From Nymphaea colorata (lineage: Eukaryota > Streptophyta > Magnoliopsida > Nymphaeales > Nymphaeaceae): a stretch of DNA of 64,000 bases. The position numbers were made by a program, and so were the translations under genes. Within the stretch, counting starts at the first letter, position 1, and the number at the start of each line of letters is the position of its first letter. The notes under the pieces were generated by a model. That model was not told the origin of the DNA. It worked only from the letters and a program-made list of their open reading frames with translations, and searched no databases. Positions 10,481-21,600 of this stretch are shown here, piece by piece. The stretch lies in NCBI RefSeq assembly GCF_008831285.2, contig NC_045144.1, positions 11,759,672 through 11,823,671 on the forward strand, read 5' to 3'.

Positions 10481-10732
10481 CGATACGATCTTGTCAGTTT
10501 TGACAAACGTTTCCTTGCTGGCAGGGTGGCAAGTGGAAACTCACCTACGATAAACGGATGCGGTACGATTGGATCTGAGATCCGAATCAAATCTATCATG
10601 GAGACTGGAGAGAGTGTGGATCTCGAAAGCAACCAACTTGTGGATTTGTGGATCGTGGCTGTCGATTGGGACGTCGTCAGATCGGATATAGTCGTCACCT
10701 CGGCAATAGGATACAGTTATAACCGTATCTGA

Positions 10733-11069
10733 CTGTCCGAATATAGCTCAGTTTTTACTTGAAATCGTATTTAATTTCAAATTAACGATTACAAAAATCG
10801 CATTTAAATTTTTATATATAATCAGATTTAAGACTTTGTTCAAAATTCAATTATTTAAGTTCACTTTCTTTGCTTCTCATTATTATTCAAATGTGAGGTC
10901 TTTTATTTGATTCTACTTTTAACTCAAAATGGAGTACGAAGTTCCATCTGAATCGACGTTACTTGAATTGGTGGCCCTGGATCGGCCGATATGAATGGAA
11001 TCGCTGGGAAACCACTTCATTTTGGTGGTCAGTTTTTAAACTTTCCTATATAATGAACAAAGAGGAGTA
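10733..11069. other. AT-rich spacer
   Basis: I see no gene or clear repeat, only an AT-rich spacer between the GC-rich leader block and the CACTA-like remnant. Confidence 0.4.
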
Positions 11070-11485
11070 ATACATTACTACAGCAAAAGACGACATCGAA
11101 ACATAGAGGAACACCACCAGAAAGCCCATATAATGTCCCATGGTCTTCTCATTATATTACATATAATGCCTTATTAACAATTATTATAAAAAAAAATATT
11201 GCATAAAAAAATAGAACGTCTGTGAAAGTAGACTTTTTACAGACGTTTTGTAGCAAGTATGAATTTTAACCAACATTTAGCGCAGAGGACGTCGATTAAA
11301 AAAAGCCTTCATCAACACGTGGAGCTACTTTGTCGTTGAAGTTGAACCTCTACCGACATCACATCTGCACCAGACGTCGAAAAAAGTGTCCAGTTTTACG
11401 ACGCGTTACGGTTCCACATCGATGAAACTTTTCGCATCGTATTGAAAATTTGTGACAACCAACAATCAGACTAGGAGATGAATAT
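11070..11485. mobile_element. CACTA-like subterminal repeat remnant
   Basis: The block starts with TTACTACAGCAAAAGACG, close to the CACTACAGCAAAA terminus of plant CACTA elements. It contains many degenerate copies of a motif built on GACGTCG, CCGACATC or GACGTTTTG followed by A-rich runs, in both orientations. The same motif family occurs at 21190-21600 and 26280-26940 beside recognisable CACTA transposase. No transposase or opposite end is visible here, so it is a fragment or a small non-autonomous relative. Confidence 0.5.
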
Positions 11486-12732
11486 TATTAACGCATCCTA
11501 TTGGAACTTGTGACTATAGGCTGGTGACCATTGGTTGACAGAAAATTTCTACTGAACAAAGTTTGGTACTTCTATGTTCTTTGAAGAATATGAGATTGTT
11601 TTGGGCCAAGGTGATGCAATTGTTGTAGCAACTAATATCATGTGCACGCATTTTTCTCTAAGATAATTTTTATCCTCTATGATTAGGATAATGAAGAACG
11701 CTTTTCATATAGCTAAAATGGTAGTTAGAACCCCCACTCAATCGTCATTATTCTTAAGTATCAAGATGATGATAGTGTTGTCGGAAGTCTTAGGTGAAAG
11801 CCATTCTTTTATAAATTTTACTTTGAAGTAGCATGTTAACCCTCATAATCAGCCAGCTAGCTGTTGGCCGCATTCGAACGACATATCTCCGAATGTTTCA
11901 TGCCTCACTTATTAAAAAGAACAAAAAAAAAAAAAACTAATAAATAGTCAGCTTTTAATGGCTGATAATATCACGATTAACGCAATTATGTAGGCATTTA
12001 GCATTTCTCGACTCCATAGGAATTTTCTTTGGCATTTCTCGTACTTCTTTGAACCGTAAATTGCTAACTATAAACTATTCCTTTTTTTTTTTAGTTGCGC
12101 TGCATGATAAGGAATCAAATATGAAGGTCTCATTACAGACTTGTTCCATCGTCCTAAAAAAGCATTGAGGTACATGGGAGCCACTTTATCTGTTGTATTG
12201 GCATTTTTTATTGTTGTAAAATGCAAAAAGCCATCGTCTAGAATTACTTCCACTTCTTTATCACCAAAGAGTTCTCAAGATATGGGCATCTTCTTGGGCA
12301 TAATTTTTCATTTCATGAAGTTGTGAAGTACATGTTTCATTTGCTAATGCAGCAAGAAATGATCAGGATTATGGATGTTGGCCTTTTTAAGCATGTTGTT
12401 GATGATGTTCTAGAGCAGTTATAATATTGTGTTCCAGTATTTATAGACAAGACTCCGTCTACATTTTCTGACCTATAAAAGTTCATTATAAATGGAAAAA
12501 ATTATTTTCGTACAAATTTTTTGGTCGTTGGATATGATACATGTCATTAATTTCACCAACCAGATAGGTTAAGATGTGAAAGACGGCCCATTGATGGATG
12601 AACTCATCCAAAAAGGTTAATTAAGGGGGATAAGCTAGGAGACTGGATTATTTCCAGGAAACGTTTAACAACTTGTGTGGATAGAAAGAGACTGAGGGAA
12701 AGAAAAGAGATACTTGTGTTTGGATGGCTGTG
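11486..12732. other. Gene-free AT-rich stretch
   Basis: Short open stretches near 12070-12330 lack splice sites or recognisable domains. No repeat boundary is evident. Confidence 0.35.
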
Positions 12733-13137
12733 GATGTCAATTAGCTAATTTGGATCAAACTAATATCTGATAAAACCATTCCGAAAAATTATATATAAAA
12801 AGAATTAACATTTGATTAAGAAATCGGATCAGATTTGCATTTAAAAAAATGACATCCGATCGGATCCAGATTCAGATCTACAAAAATATCCAATCAGAGT
12901 TGGATTCAGGTTTACATTGGATTTAATTTTAAATAAATATCATACATCCAATGCTCTTACATTTTGAAAATAAGGTAGATTTTGTTCAAAACTCAGATTT
13001 GGATCGGATTTGGATGTGAAATATAAATTTTGGATTCAGATTCAGATATGATTTTTGTTTGTTCATATCTGAATTTAAATATTTGAAAAAGCAGATATCA
13101 TCAAGGATACACCAGGTTTGAATATGATAAATTGACA
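12733..13137. mobile_element. hAT-like non-autonomous element (GGATGTCAAT type)
   Basis: Inverted ends GGATGTCAATTAG (12733) and its complement AAATTGACATC (about 13127-13137) enclose about 400 bp filled with degenerate GGATCGGAT/GATTCAGAT units. ATGGCTGT on the left and ATGGCTAT on the right may be an 8-bp target duplication with one change, as expected for hAT. The same repeat family appears at 57157-57480 and 59210-59440. It encodes nothing. Confidence 0.55.
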
Positions 13138-13464
13138 TCTCCCTGAATGGCTATCCAAGGAGGAGAGAAAGGAAAGAATTAATGTTTATTTTGCTTAGAT
13201 GAGAACTAACTGCTGAGGGAAAGGGAGGGATTGATACATCAATCATTTGTTTGGTTGATTAATTAGGAGGGAAATGAAAGGAGGGAAGAAAAAGAAAAGG
13301 ACAATCTAGTGTAAATTAAATCCCTCCCAAATTGGAGAGATTGAAAAGGAAAGGAAAGAGCTTCTCTTTTCTACCCACAATACCACTTTCATCAACGTCT
13401 TCACGTTCTCCTCGTCTTCCCCCTTGTTCCTGTGTTGCGTCAGAGTACTGCGTGAGAGCTCTTC

Positions 13465-13467
<3 letters not shown>

Positions 13468-13504
<37 letters not shown>
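13468..13504. repeat. (TC)n microsatellite
   Basis: An uninterrupted TC run of about 37 bp within a pyrimidine-rich block. Confidence 0.97.
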
Positions 13505-13506
<2 letters not shown>

Positions 13507-14326
13507 AGGCAGCCCCTTCTCGTCTTCCCCCTTGTTGCTTTTGTGGGTGCTATGTATGTGTGGAGCTTTTGGCATGGGGTTCACATAAGCTATGCGTCTT
13601 CTCCACTAGAGCAAAATAATGTAGTACGGCGAGTTATGTTCTTTTTTTTTTCTTTTGGGTTTGGTTTTCTCCCTGTTTTATTTTGTTTTAATTTCTTTTA
13701 GTAATACTCACGGGTTTGAAGTTTACTAACTAAATAGGGTGAGATTTTCCATCTTTTTGCCTGTGTTCCCATTATAAAAATAGTTGTTGTTGCTGTTCTT
13801 TTATAAGTTTTCTATTGGTTGAGGATTCCTGCTCTTTGTGAATTAAGGTGCAGAAGAAACGTGAGGTGTTACACCTACCACCAGCGCATCTGTGGAGATG
13901 CAGATGCCAAAATGGAGGGGACAAGTGATCCCTTGTCTTACACCCTCATTTGACTATGTGAACCACAAAATGTGCCTGCATTTGTGCCAGACTGCTTTAA
14001 CATGGGTTTTTTGTTTTGGGGTGGGGGGGTTGCTCGCGGGCTCGGTTGCATGGCTTGTTAGCCATGTTCATGTGACATACTGTAGAATTCATCTCTGGAA
14101 ACCTGATATTGATCTCTGAATGGTATAAAACATCAGTCATTTCAGAAATGAAAGGTCCTGGGTACTAATGTGGAAAATTGGGGAAAAATTAGTTTCTTGT
14201 TAGGTCCTAATCCTCTTGAACTGAAGTATTAAAATAGCAATTAGATATATCTTACTTTCTGGGACATTTGACTACTTTTAACTTTTAGTGGTCTATATTT
14301 AAACATCTCATGTGAAATGGTCCTAA

Positions 14327-14349
14327 TCTCTCTCTCTCTCTCTCTCTCT
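14327..14349. repeat. (TC)n microsatellite
   Basis: An uninterrupted TC run of about 23 bp. Confidence 0.95.
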
Positions 14350-14829
14350 GGTGTCCAATCCGACTCGAGGATAGGTTTGGGTCAAACCCAACCCTATGAC
14401 ACTCTCTCAAGGGCATGGAGCATGGACTCTTCGTTGAACACAAGACCGGGACTCCAGTAGAAGGAAAACCTCTCAATTTTTTAAACATTTTAAATGTGAG
14501 GGGTATTATTGTAAAGTATTATAAATTATATCATTTCTTTTACTTTATACAGTGTAAACAATCATGATTTTAGTCTTTCCTTTCCTTTCTATCCAAACAA
14601 TTTTTATAATCACCTTTTTCCTTTTCTTTACTTTCCATTCCATTATTTTCTCATTCTCTTTCCCTCTCTTTCCTTTCATCATTTTTCTTCCAACCAAACA
14701 GCGCGTAAATGAAGGAGAAAGAATGAAAGGAAAGAAAACATACACACAAAGATGACAAAAATGTTTTCCATAAATAGAAGATGTCTCATGCTATTAACTA
14801 TTGTTGTTCTACGAGTTTACTAGATGACA

Positions 14830-14834
14830 CTTAG
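14830..14834. repeat. Target-site duplication CTTAG (left)
   Basis: Identical to 20358-20362 on the other side of the element. The match extends outward as ACACTTAG on both sides, partly because the LTR itself ends in ACA. Confidence 0.88.
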
Positions 14835-15249
14835 TGTCATGGGCTAACTCCTCCGGACCGTGCGGCGCGGCAAACTCTCGCCAGTAAGCCACAAGTCTTC
14901 GCCTCGTTCAAGTGGGCACAGATCACTTGAACGCCTTTTCAAAAACAAAGACACAAAATGCACAAAGAGTGTTGAAAGAAAACTCGCAATATATTTACTT
15001 AAACAGTTGAGTACATCACGAGGGAAAGCAAGTAAACTTTTACATTTTACTTACAAAGGATAGCCGAAGCCGCTTACAGAATTCTCATGACAATCATCCA
15101 AAACAAAGAATCTCAATCTTACACTTAGGGCCGTTTTGGGAGGGTGCTCCGACACAGGTGAACATTCAAGCTTACACCAAGACTCAATATAAACAAAGCA
15201 AATACAGCAAAAGCAAAGGACAACTATACAGACACGACACTTGGCAACA
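14835..15249 (-). repeat. 3' LTR of gypsy element
   Basis: On the plus strand it runs TGTCATGGG to TTGGCAACA. It is preceded by CTTAG at 14830-14834 and followed directly by the polypurine tract complement. Confidence 0.9.
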
Positions 15250-15261
15250 GGCTCCCCCCTT
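15250..15261 (-). promoter_or_regulatory. Polypurine tract of gypsy element
   Basis: The minus strand reads AAGGGGGGAGCC, immediately before the 3' LTR. Confidence 0.85.
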
Positions 15262-15289
15262 CAAATCAAGTACCGTCCTCGACACTAGC

Positions 15290-15727
15290 AACTTCATGGT
15301 AGACCCCGACTTCTTCTGGATGACTTCACTTCAAACGGAAGACATACTCTCACGTTGGCTGGTCTTCGTCTACCCACTTGACCAAGTATCGCTTCGGTCC
15401 ACCAAGGTAGATAACTTTGTGTCGAAGGATCTGGTCTAACTGTCGGTCGGTGGCCCTCCGGGTCGAATGAGCTCGTTGCAAGATTGGTTCTCGCCACGAC
15501 TGGCTTCTCTCCGGGTCTTCAGCATCGGCATAGAAGGGCTTGAGGTTGCAGACGTGAAACACTGAATGCACCTTGAAGTATGACGGCAGATCTAACTTGT
15601 ATGCCAGCTTCCCAATCCTCTTGACCACAGTAAATGGCCCTTCATACTTTTGAATCAGTGCTCGGTGTTGTCCTCGGAAGATACCCAAATGGTCTGGATA
15701 AAGTTTGACGAGAACTTGGTCTTGCAC
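15290..15727 (-). pseudogene. Integrase C-terminus and chromodomain
   Basis: The frame from 15727 carries the GPF-type integrase tail (KYEGPFTVVKRIGKLAYKLD, then HSVFHVCNLKPF) followed by a chromodomain-like segment, LDQILRHKVIYLGGPKRYLVKWV. In-frame TGA codons follow at about 15347 and below. Chromodomains at the end of pol define chromoviruses and guide insertion to modified chromatin in better-studied relatives. The Tyr/Trp aromatic residues expected of a histone-binding pocket are only partly visible here. Confidence 0.85.
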
Positions 15728-15729
15728 TC

Positions 15730-16634
15730 GAAACTCAGCAGGTCTCCCTCCGATTCTTGTCAGCCCATTTCTTCATCTTCTTGGCGGCCTTGTGCAAGAA
15801 CGCCTTAGCTATCTCCGTTTGTTCCTGCTAGTCCCTGACGAACTGGTAGGCAAAGCTGGGTCTTCCCTTCTCTTGGGCAGCAATAGTATGAGGCATCAAC
15901 AGTTGCTGTCCTGTGGCTACTTCGAAGGGGCTGTGGCCTGAAGACTCACTCTTCTGCAGGTTATAACAGAATTGGGTCATATCGAGTAGCTTTACCTAGT
16001 TTTTCTGGTTGGCACTGACAAAGTGGCGTAGGTACTGTTCCAACAAGGCATTGATGCGTTCGGTCTGGCCATCAGTCTACGGGTGGAAGCTTGTGGAAAA
16101 CAACAAATCTGAGTCAAGCAACCGAAACACTTCATGCCAAAACTTATCTGTGAAGCGAGCATCACGATCACTCACAATACTCTTCGGCACGCCCCAGTAC
16201 TTCACAATGTTCTTCACAAACATCTCCACCGTTTTCTCCGCTGGGCTCTCCTTCGTAGTTGGGATGAACGTGACATACTTAAAAAACTTGTCTACAACAA
16301 CAAAGATAGAGTTGTAGCCATCAACTCTGGGTAGACTCACAATAAAGTCCATGGAGATGCTCTCACACAGACGCTTCAGAATAGAAAGAGGCTCAAGCAG
16401 GCCGGCAAGCTTCTGATTAGTCCCCTTGTCCTACTGGCAGATGAGGCAAGTCTTGACATATACCTCCAAATAGTCGTGCATCTGAGGCCAATAGTATCCA
16501 CGTTCAAGAAGAGCCAGAGTCCGCTCCTGGCCTGGATGGTCAGCCCAAAGCGTATCATGGCACTCTCTTGTTAGCTCCCGCCGGAGATTGCCCCACTTTG
16601 GCACGAAAACACATCCGCCCTTGGTGAGGTGCAA
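15730..16634 (-). pseudogene. Gypsy integrase
   Basis: The HHCC zinc-binding part, at 16634-16431, includes ECHDTLWADHPGQERT and TCLICQ. The catalytic core at 16352-16077 contains the first Asp (VVVDKFFKYVTFIP) and the second (IVSDRDARFTDKFW). The Glu region lies below 16077, where stops interrupt the frame. The enzyme would insert cDNA; this copy is broken between the two domains. Confidence 0.88.
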
Positions 16635-16655
16635 CCCATCTCGTAGCCAGAATCT

Positions 16656-17162
16656 TCAAGTCTTCCCCGCTTCAGCCAAGGCAACCAAGTGTTGGGCCGC
16701 TGAGTCTTGCCGCATCCCTTCACGAACCCGCTCGAGGAGCGCACCCTCCAATTGGGCTTCGGAGGTCCCCACTCGAGAGGCTGCAAGTTCTGCATTCTGA
16801 CTCAATGCGTCCGCTACCACGTTGGTCTTACCAACCTTGTACTCCAAAGCGAAATCGAACTCCGCCAAGAATTCCTACCAACGAGCCTGCTTCGGAGTTA
16901 ACTTCTTCTGGGTCTTGAAGTTGCTGGTGACGACATTATCTGTCTTGACAACAAACTCTGCCCCCAGTAGATAGTGCCTCCATATGCGCAAGCAATGCAC
17001 AATGGCGATCATCTCCCATTCATGCACTATGTACCGCTTCTCAAGGTCCTTCAACTTCCGACTCTCATAGGCAATCGAATGACCATCCTGCATTAGTACC
17101 CCACCAATGGCAAAATCTGAGGCGTCTGTGTGCACTTCAAAGAGTTTTGAATGATCTGACAA
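16656..17162 (-). pseudogene. Gypsy RNase H
   Basis: The minus strand shows FEVHTDASDFAIGGVLMQDG (first catalytic Asp), IAYESRKL, then a KRYIVHEWEMIAIV motif with the catalytic Glu and FVVKTDN with the next Asp. A second frame, 16868-16656, continues the connection region (LEYKVGKTNVVADALSQ). The start of the domain is damaged by a local duplication near 17195-17230 and a stop, and the frame breaks at 16870. Confidence 0.88.
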
Positions 17163-17194
17163 TCTGAGAACGAGCTCTTATAAAAGGGCATGCT

Positions 17195-18367
17195 TCAGGC
17201 CTTCAAACGCATCTTGGGCAGATTTTCAAAGGCATCTTGGGCAGACTGAGTCCAAATCCAAAATATGTTCTTTTTGAGCAAGTCAGTGAGGGGCGCCGCA
17301 ATCAAGGAATACCCCGTGATGAACCGCCGATAGTAATTAGCTAACCCAAGAAAGGACCGCAATTCAGACACATTTGAGGGCGGCTTCCAATCTTGAATAG
17401 CCTTCACTTTCTCTGGATCCATTCGCAGCTGATCATCCCCTACAATATGGCCAAGGAAACTGATCTCTCGTTGGCCAAAGAGACACTTCTCCTTCTTCAC
17501 ATAGAGATCATTTTCTTTGAGTACCTGGAACACCGTTCTCAAGTGACTGACGTGCTCCTCGATGTCGCTGCTAAAGACCACAATGTCATCAAGGTAGACT
17601 ACCACAAACTTGTCAAAGTAGGGGTAGAAAAACTTGTTCATGAGAGTCGAGAAAGTCGCAGGGGCGTTCGTCAACCCGAATGGCATGACTAAGAACTCAT
17701 ACACTCCATAGCCGGTGACGCAAGTGGTCTTTGGTTCATCACTTTCTACAATCTTGACCTGCCAGTAGCCAGAACGAAGGTCCAACTTCGAAAAGATCCT
17801 CGCCTTGCCCAATTGGTCAAACAAGTCCGTAATCAAAGGCAGTGGATACTTGTTTTTTACCGTCACCTTGTTCAAAGCGAGGTAATCCACACAGAGTCTC
17901 TTGGAGCCATTGTGTTTCATCTAGAACAATACAGGGGCTCCGAATGGTGCCTTAGAGGGACAGATGATCCCTCACTCAAGCATGTCATCAAGCTGCTTTC
18001 GCAGCTCCTTCAGTTCGGTCGGTCCCATTCTGTAGGGGGCCATTGCTGGTGGCTTGGCTTTGGAAACCAAGTCAATCTCGTGATCAACTTCATGCCTGGG
18101 AGGTAAACGTTTGGGCAGCTCAGGGGGCATCACTTCCTCGAACTGCTTCAGGACAGGGGCTAGCCCTAGGGGAATGACTATCGACTGAGGGTCATCTTCT
18201 TGTAGACGTACTGCCACGAGGAATGTTTGTTTCCCATGATGCATGCCCTTCTTTAGTTGCATTGCCGACAACGTCGGCTGGGACTTGCCTCTGGCGAAGT
18301 GGCAATGCACTGTATGGGACTGGTCCGCACCCATTAACATCAATGTGTTGAACTTCGGCAACATCAT
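17195..18367 (-). pseudogene. Gypsy reverse transcriptase
   Basis: Two consecutive frames cover the domain. 18367-17972 holds the connection from protease and the RT start (PPRHEVDHEIDLV, PYRMGPTELKELRKQLDDML). 17920-17195 holds fingers and palm, with [46 protein letters not shown] and the active site YLDD at about 17596-17585, then FLGHIVG and NYYRRFI. The stops between the frames (near 17971 and 17921) lie within conserved sequence and are mutations. Catalytic residues are present in the palm part. Confidence 0.92.
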
Positions 18368-18660
18368 TGCAGTCTAACCTCTAAGGAACTCCATCCCAAG
18401 AATCATCTTGAAATCGTCCAGGGATACTACGGAGAAGTTGGTGACTCTCGTCCAACCTTCAATCTGAACCGTTACACCCTTCGCTTCTCCTAGGATGGAT
18501 CTGGCTTCAGAGTTCACCGTTTTGAGGGTCCTCTGCTACGACACAGGCTTCAATCCCACTCGCTCTGCCTCCTCTCTTGAGATGAAGTTATGCGTTACCC
18601 CAAAGTCTACCATTGCAGCAGTACACATTCCATTCAGAGTGATATCTAAGTACATTAGAT
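18360..18660 (-). pseudogene. Gypsy aspartic protease
   Basis: The minus strand between gag and RT reads a retropepsin-like domain. MVDFGVTHNFIS stands where D-S/T-G-A-T-H-N-F-I is usual: the catalytic Asp is kept but the following Ser/Thr is Phe. It is followed by a hydrophobic ILGMEFLRG-type flap or C-terminal motif and in-frame stops. It would process the polyprotein; this copy cannot be active. Confidence 0.75.
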
Positions 18661-18734
18661 CCTTGTTCACCATACTACTAGACACTGCGCGACTTTGGAC
18701 AACATTGATCGTCTAGGCGGCACCCATTCGTGTC

Positions 18735-19870
18735 TGTCATTCTTTGGTCTCGCATTCGGTGGCCCTCGCGGCGTTGGCCTGCTCGATAGGTCTCACACGT
18801 TTCAGGCAGACACACGCCTGATGCTTTCCTCCGTAAACCCAGCAAGTCACTTCTCTTGGTGGCCCAGTGTAGTCCTTGCGAAAGAAGAGTTTTCTCTCGA
18901 CTGGCTTCTGGGACGACGATTCATTTCTGCTGTCTCGCCGTTCCTCCCTCTTACCGTCGTGGTCGGACTTCTTCGTAGACTTAAAGGTATCAGTGTAACT
19001 TTTGCGTTGGGTATCGGCCAAGCGCTCAGCTGCCACATATGCTTGCTCCAAAGTTTTTCGATTCGATCTCTCCACGTCGGCTTGGGCCCAAGATTGGAGC
19101 TCTATGATGAACCAGTGAAGTTTGTCTTTTTCTAGCATCATAGGCACGTCCAGCATGACCTTTTGGTACGCCATGATGTAATCTCTCAAGGCATCTGTCT
19201 GCTTAAGGTTCGCAACCAACCGATAAGCATGCCTTTCAGCATCCATGGGCATGAAGTATCCCTTCAACTGCTTGCAAAAGTCGTCAAAGGTCCTGATTGT
19301 GCAGTCCCCATTCTCAATGTCCAACATCTTCCGCCTCCACCAAGCCACAGCATCTCCCTCTAACAACATCGCTGTTGTCTTGATCTTCAAGTTCTCCTCT
19401 ACTATGTTCTGTAGGTCCAGGTAGTAGTCAACTTGGAATAGAAAGTTATCGATCGCCCTCGCATCCCGGCTACCACTGTACTTCGCCGGACGTTGAACGT
19501 CGACCCTACTTGTCCTCTCTTGGCTACTACTGGCTGAATTAGTACGTAGCAATCTCTGGTTTGAAGCCCGAAGTCCAGCGACTACATCTTGCATGGTCTT
19601 CATCAAGTCAGAGAGTGATTGGTTCATGGCCACTGACTCGGCCATCTGTTCCGCATCAACTTCATTTCCTCCTTGAATCCCTCAAAGGTCTCGGCAGCAG
19701 AGCCGAGGGCTTCCTCATGGGTGGCCACATATGCGACCAACCGGTTCACCATCTCTTCCAGGTCTCTCTGGTCATGGGCCGGGCTCGCCTCCTCAGGGCG
19801 GGTCAACTCCTTGCCTTTAGCACCTCGCAGATTGTATTGTGATGTTATGGCGTCCTCCTTAATAGCAGCA
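18735..19870 (-). pseudogene. Gypsy gag with frameshift and damaged zinc knuckle
   Basis: The N-terminal part, from about 19870 (SQYNLRGAKGKEL, then a coiled-coil-like HEEALGSAAETFEGFKEEM), is in a different frame from the main part, which opens at 19645 and runs 302 codons. A single indel near 19640 separates them. The main part has the retrotransposon gag core (RPAKYSGSRDARAIDNFL, AVAWWRRKM, LKGYFMP) and a basic C-terminus. The expected CCHC knuckle reads CWVYGGKHQACVCLKR: the second Cys is replaced by Tyr and the last residues have shifted. The protein would form the particle core but this copy is defective. Confidence 0.88.
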
Positions 19871-19929
19871 AGCCGGCGTGACGCTCTACACTGACTTTCC
19901 CATCGCTTTCCCAGATTAAGCAGAATCTG

Positions 19930-19942
19930 GGCTCTGATACCA
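19930..19942 (-). promoter_or_regulatory. Primer-binding site, initiator tRNA-Met
   Basis: The minus strand reads TGGTATCAGAGCC two bases after the 5' LTR, a perfect match to the usual plant initiator-Met primer site. Confidence 0.9.
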
Positions 19943-19944
19943 AC

Positions 19945-20357
19945 TGTCACGGGCCGACTCCTTCGGACCATGCGGCGCGACAAACTCTCGCTAATAAGCC
20001 GCAAGCCTTTGCCTCGTTGAAGTGGGCGCAGATCACTTGAACGCCTTTTCGAAAACAAAGACACGAAATGTACAAAGAGTGGGAAGAAAACTCGCAATAT
20101 ATTCACTTAAACAGTTGGGTACATCACGAGAGAAAGCAAGTAAACTTTTACACTTTACTTACAAATGATGGCCGAAGCCGCTTTCAGAATTCCCATGCGG
20201 ATCATCCAAAACAAAGAATCCCAATCTTACACTTGGGGCTGTTTTGGGAGGGTGTTCCGACACAAGTGAACATTCGAGCTTACACCAAGACTCAACATAA
20301 ACAAAACAAATATAGCAAAAGCAAAGGACGACTATACAGACACGACACAGGGGAACA
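19945..20357 (-). repeat. 5' LTR of gypsy element
   Basis: On the plus strand it runs TGTCACGGG to GGGGAACA, followed by the duplication CTTAG. It aligns along its whole length with 14835-15249. Confidence 0.9.
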
Positions 20358-20362
20358 CTTAG
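20358..20362. repeat. Target-site duplication CTTAG (right)
   Basis: Identical to 14830-14834. It fixes the outer border of the 5' LTR. Confidence 0.88.
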
Positions 20363-21159
20363 ATGAGTGTTGAATAATGGCACAATACTACAACGTAATA
20401 AGATAAAATGAGGACCTTTTTTTTCTATTTTATTATATTTTTATCTAAACAAGATCCTATGTTCCCTTCCTCCTTTTCAATTCTCTTACCGTCATCATAA
20501 TTATTTTGTCCTATTTCGTTGTGTCAATAGTTCACCGGAATCAAGAATATTGCCATTAAAATTTTTAACGTTTTAAATTTTGTTATCGGTAAAATATTAT
20601 AATATTCACAAAATACAATTAGAGAAAATATTCCACCAACTGCCAAGTCTTTTTTCCTTTTCTAAAAAAGGCATATATCTTCTAACTTTTATTTTATGGC
20701 TTTTGTAATTAAAAAATAAATATTTGTCAAAGTTTCTGCGAGAAACATATAGGGAATTTGTCTTTTTATGATTTTTTTCACATTTTAATTTTTTTAATCT
20801 TTTTTAAAATTTGCAAGTTCACAAATGAAACACTTGACACGTCTTTTCGCAACACCTCCTTAAAATTTGAATCCCTATCTTGGTATAGGCTCTTTTATAA
20901 TATTACTGGTTCAATTAGTACCAATATGATACCTAACATAGTAGCACCTACTTTTGTATCCTTTTAACTAGTCCAAAATCCAAACGGCTGAAAGTACCTA
21001 GGGAAGATAAGATGAGAGAAGCACGGTTTCAGCATAAATGCCCACCTATTGGCATGTCACATTTTGTATCTCCTAAACTTCCATTTGAGTGAGAAACCAA
21101 TGCATGATACTTGTGGAGCTGGTATAATATAGAATCTTAGCCTCGTATATTTGTGTATA
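20363..21159. other. AT-rich spacer without gene
   Basis: The DNA between the gypsy element and the CACTA terminus is AT-rich. No repeat boundary or coding signal is visible. Confidence 0.4.
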
Positions 21160-21600
21160 CACTACAAAAACCCCATGCATTATTGACAGCCAGAAAATGT
21201 TGGTGAAACATGGCGTTGCCCCGGTAATGTTTTTTCTGATGTTTGCATTGATTGTTAATGAAGAGAGTGTCTGTAAAAACCATCACCAACATACTAGAGT
21301 TGCACGTCGGTGTAGGGACCATCACCGACGTGCTATGCACGTAGGTAAACGTAGATCATTACAAACGTTTATAGTGTGTCGGCAATATTATGTTTTATCG
21401 ACAATTGCTTGGATGACGGTAATAATGTTTACTGACAGCTACAGTACACGTCGGTAAAACTTTTTACGGACAATGGTCCTGGACATCAGTAAAACTTTTT
21501 ATCGACATTGGTTGGATGTCAGTAAAACTTTAGTTGACATTCAATAAATGTTGCTATTAATCTTTATCGACGCAACTTTCAGCATTGGTGAAAGTGTTTT
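21160..21600. repeat. CACTA left terminus and subterminal repeats
   Basis: CACTACAAAAACC marks the tip. At least eight degenerate units follow, of the form ACGTCGGTAAAACTTTTTA or its complement, with spacing of about 25-45 bp. Such arrays are where TNPA-type proteins bind in characterised elements. Confidence 0.8.

Larger units (their letters stand above)
13138..14834. other. Gene-free region with two TC microsatellites
   Basis: Purine-rich sequence at 13140-13330 and pyrimidine-rich sequence at 14540-14700 are roughly complementary in character, each containing a TTTGGTTG/CAACCAAA motif, and may be decayed ends of one mobile element. No open frame resembles a protein; those present are low-complexity. 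Confidence 0.35.
14835..20357 (-). mobile_element. Complete Ty3/gypsy chromovirus (decayed frames)
   Basis: The 5.5-kb minus-strand element has LTRs at 19945-20357 (5') and 14835-15249 (3'), written on the plus strand from TGTCA to AACA. CTTAG flanks both sides (14830-14834 and 20358-20362). An initiator tRNA-Met primer site and a polypurine tract sit next to the LTRs. Domain order is gag, protease, RT, RNase H, integrase, chromodomain, which identifies a chromovirus; Galadriel-like affinity is possible but unproven. By eye the LTRs differ at about one base in eight over the first 150 bp, mostly by transitions, so the insertion is much older than the copia at 1417. Multiple stops and frameshifts make it inactive. 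Confidence 0.93.

Noticed and set aside
10266-10732. Plus-strand open frames across the GC-rich block, including a protein-like HELPDYVRYDL stretch.
   Set aside because: The longest frame has no ATG at its apparent start (TTG), no splice-consistent continuation and no known domain. The minus-strand exon explains the composition better.
13332-13701. Long plus-strand frames with Ser/Leu repeats.
   Set aside because: They are produced by the TC microsatellite and pyrimidine-rich flanks; there is no domain or splice context.
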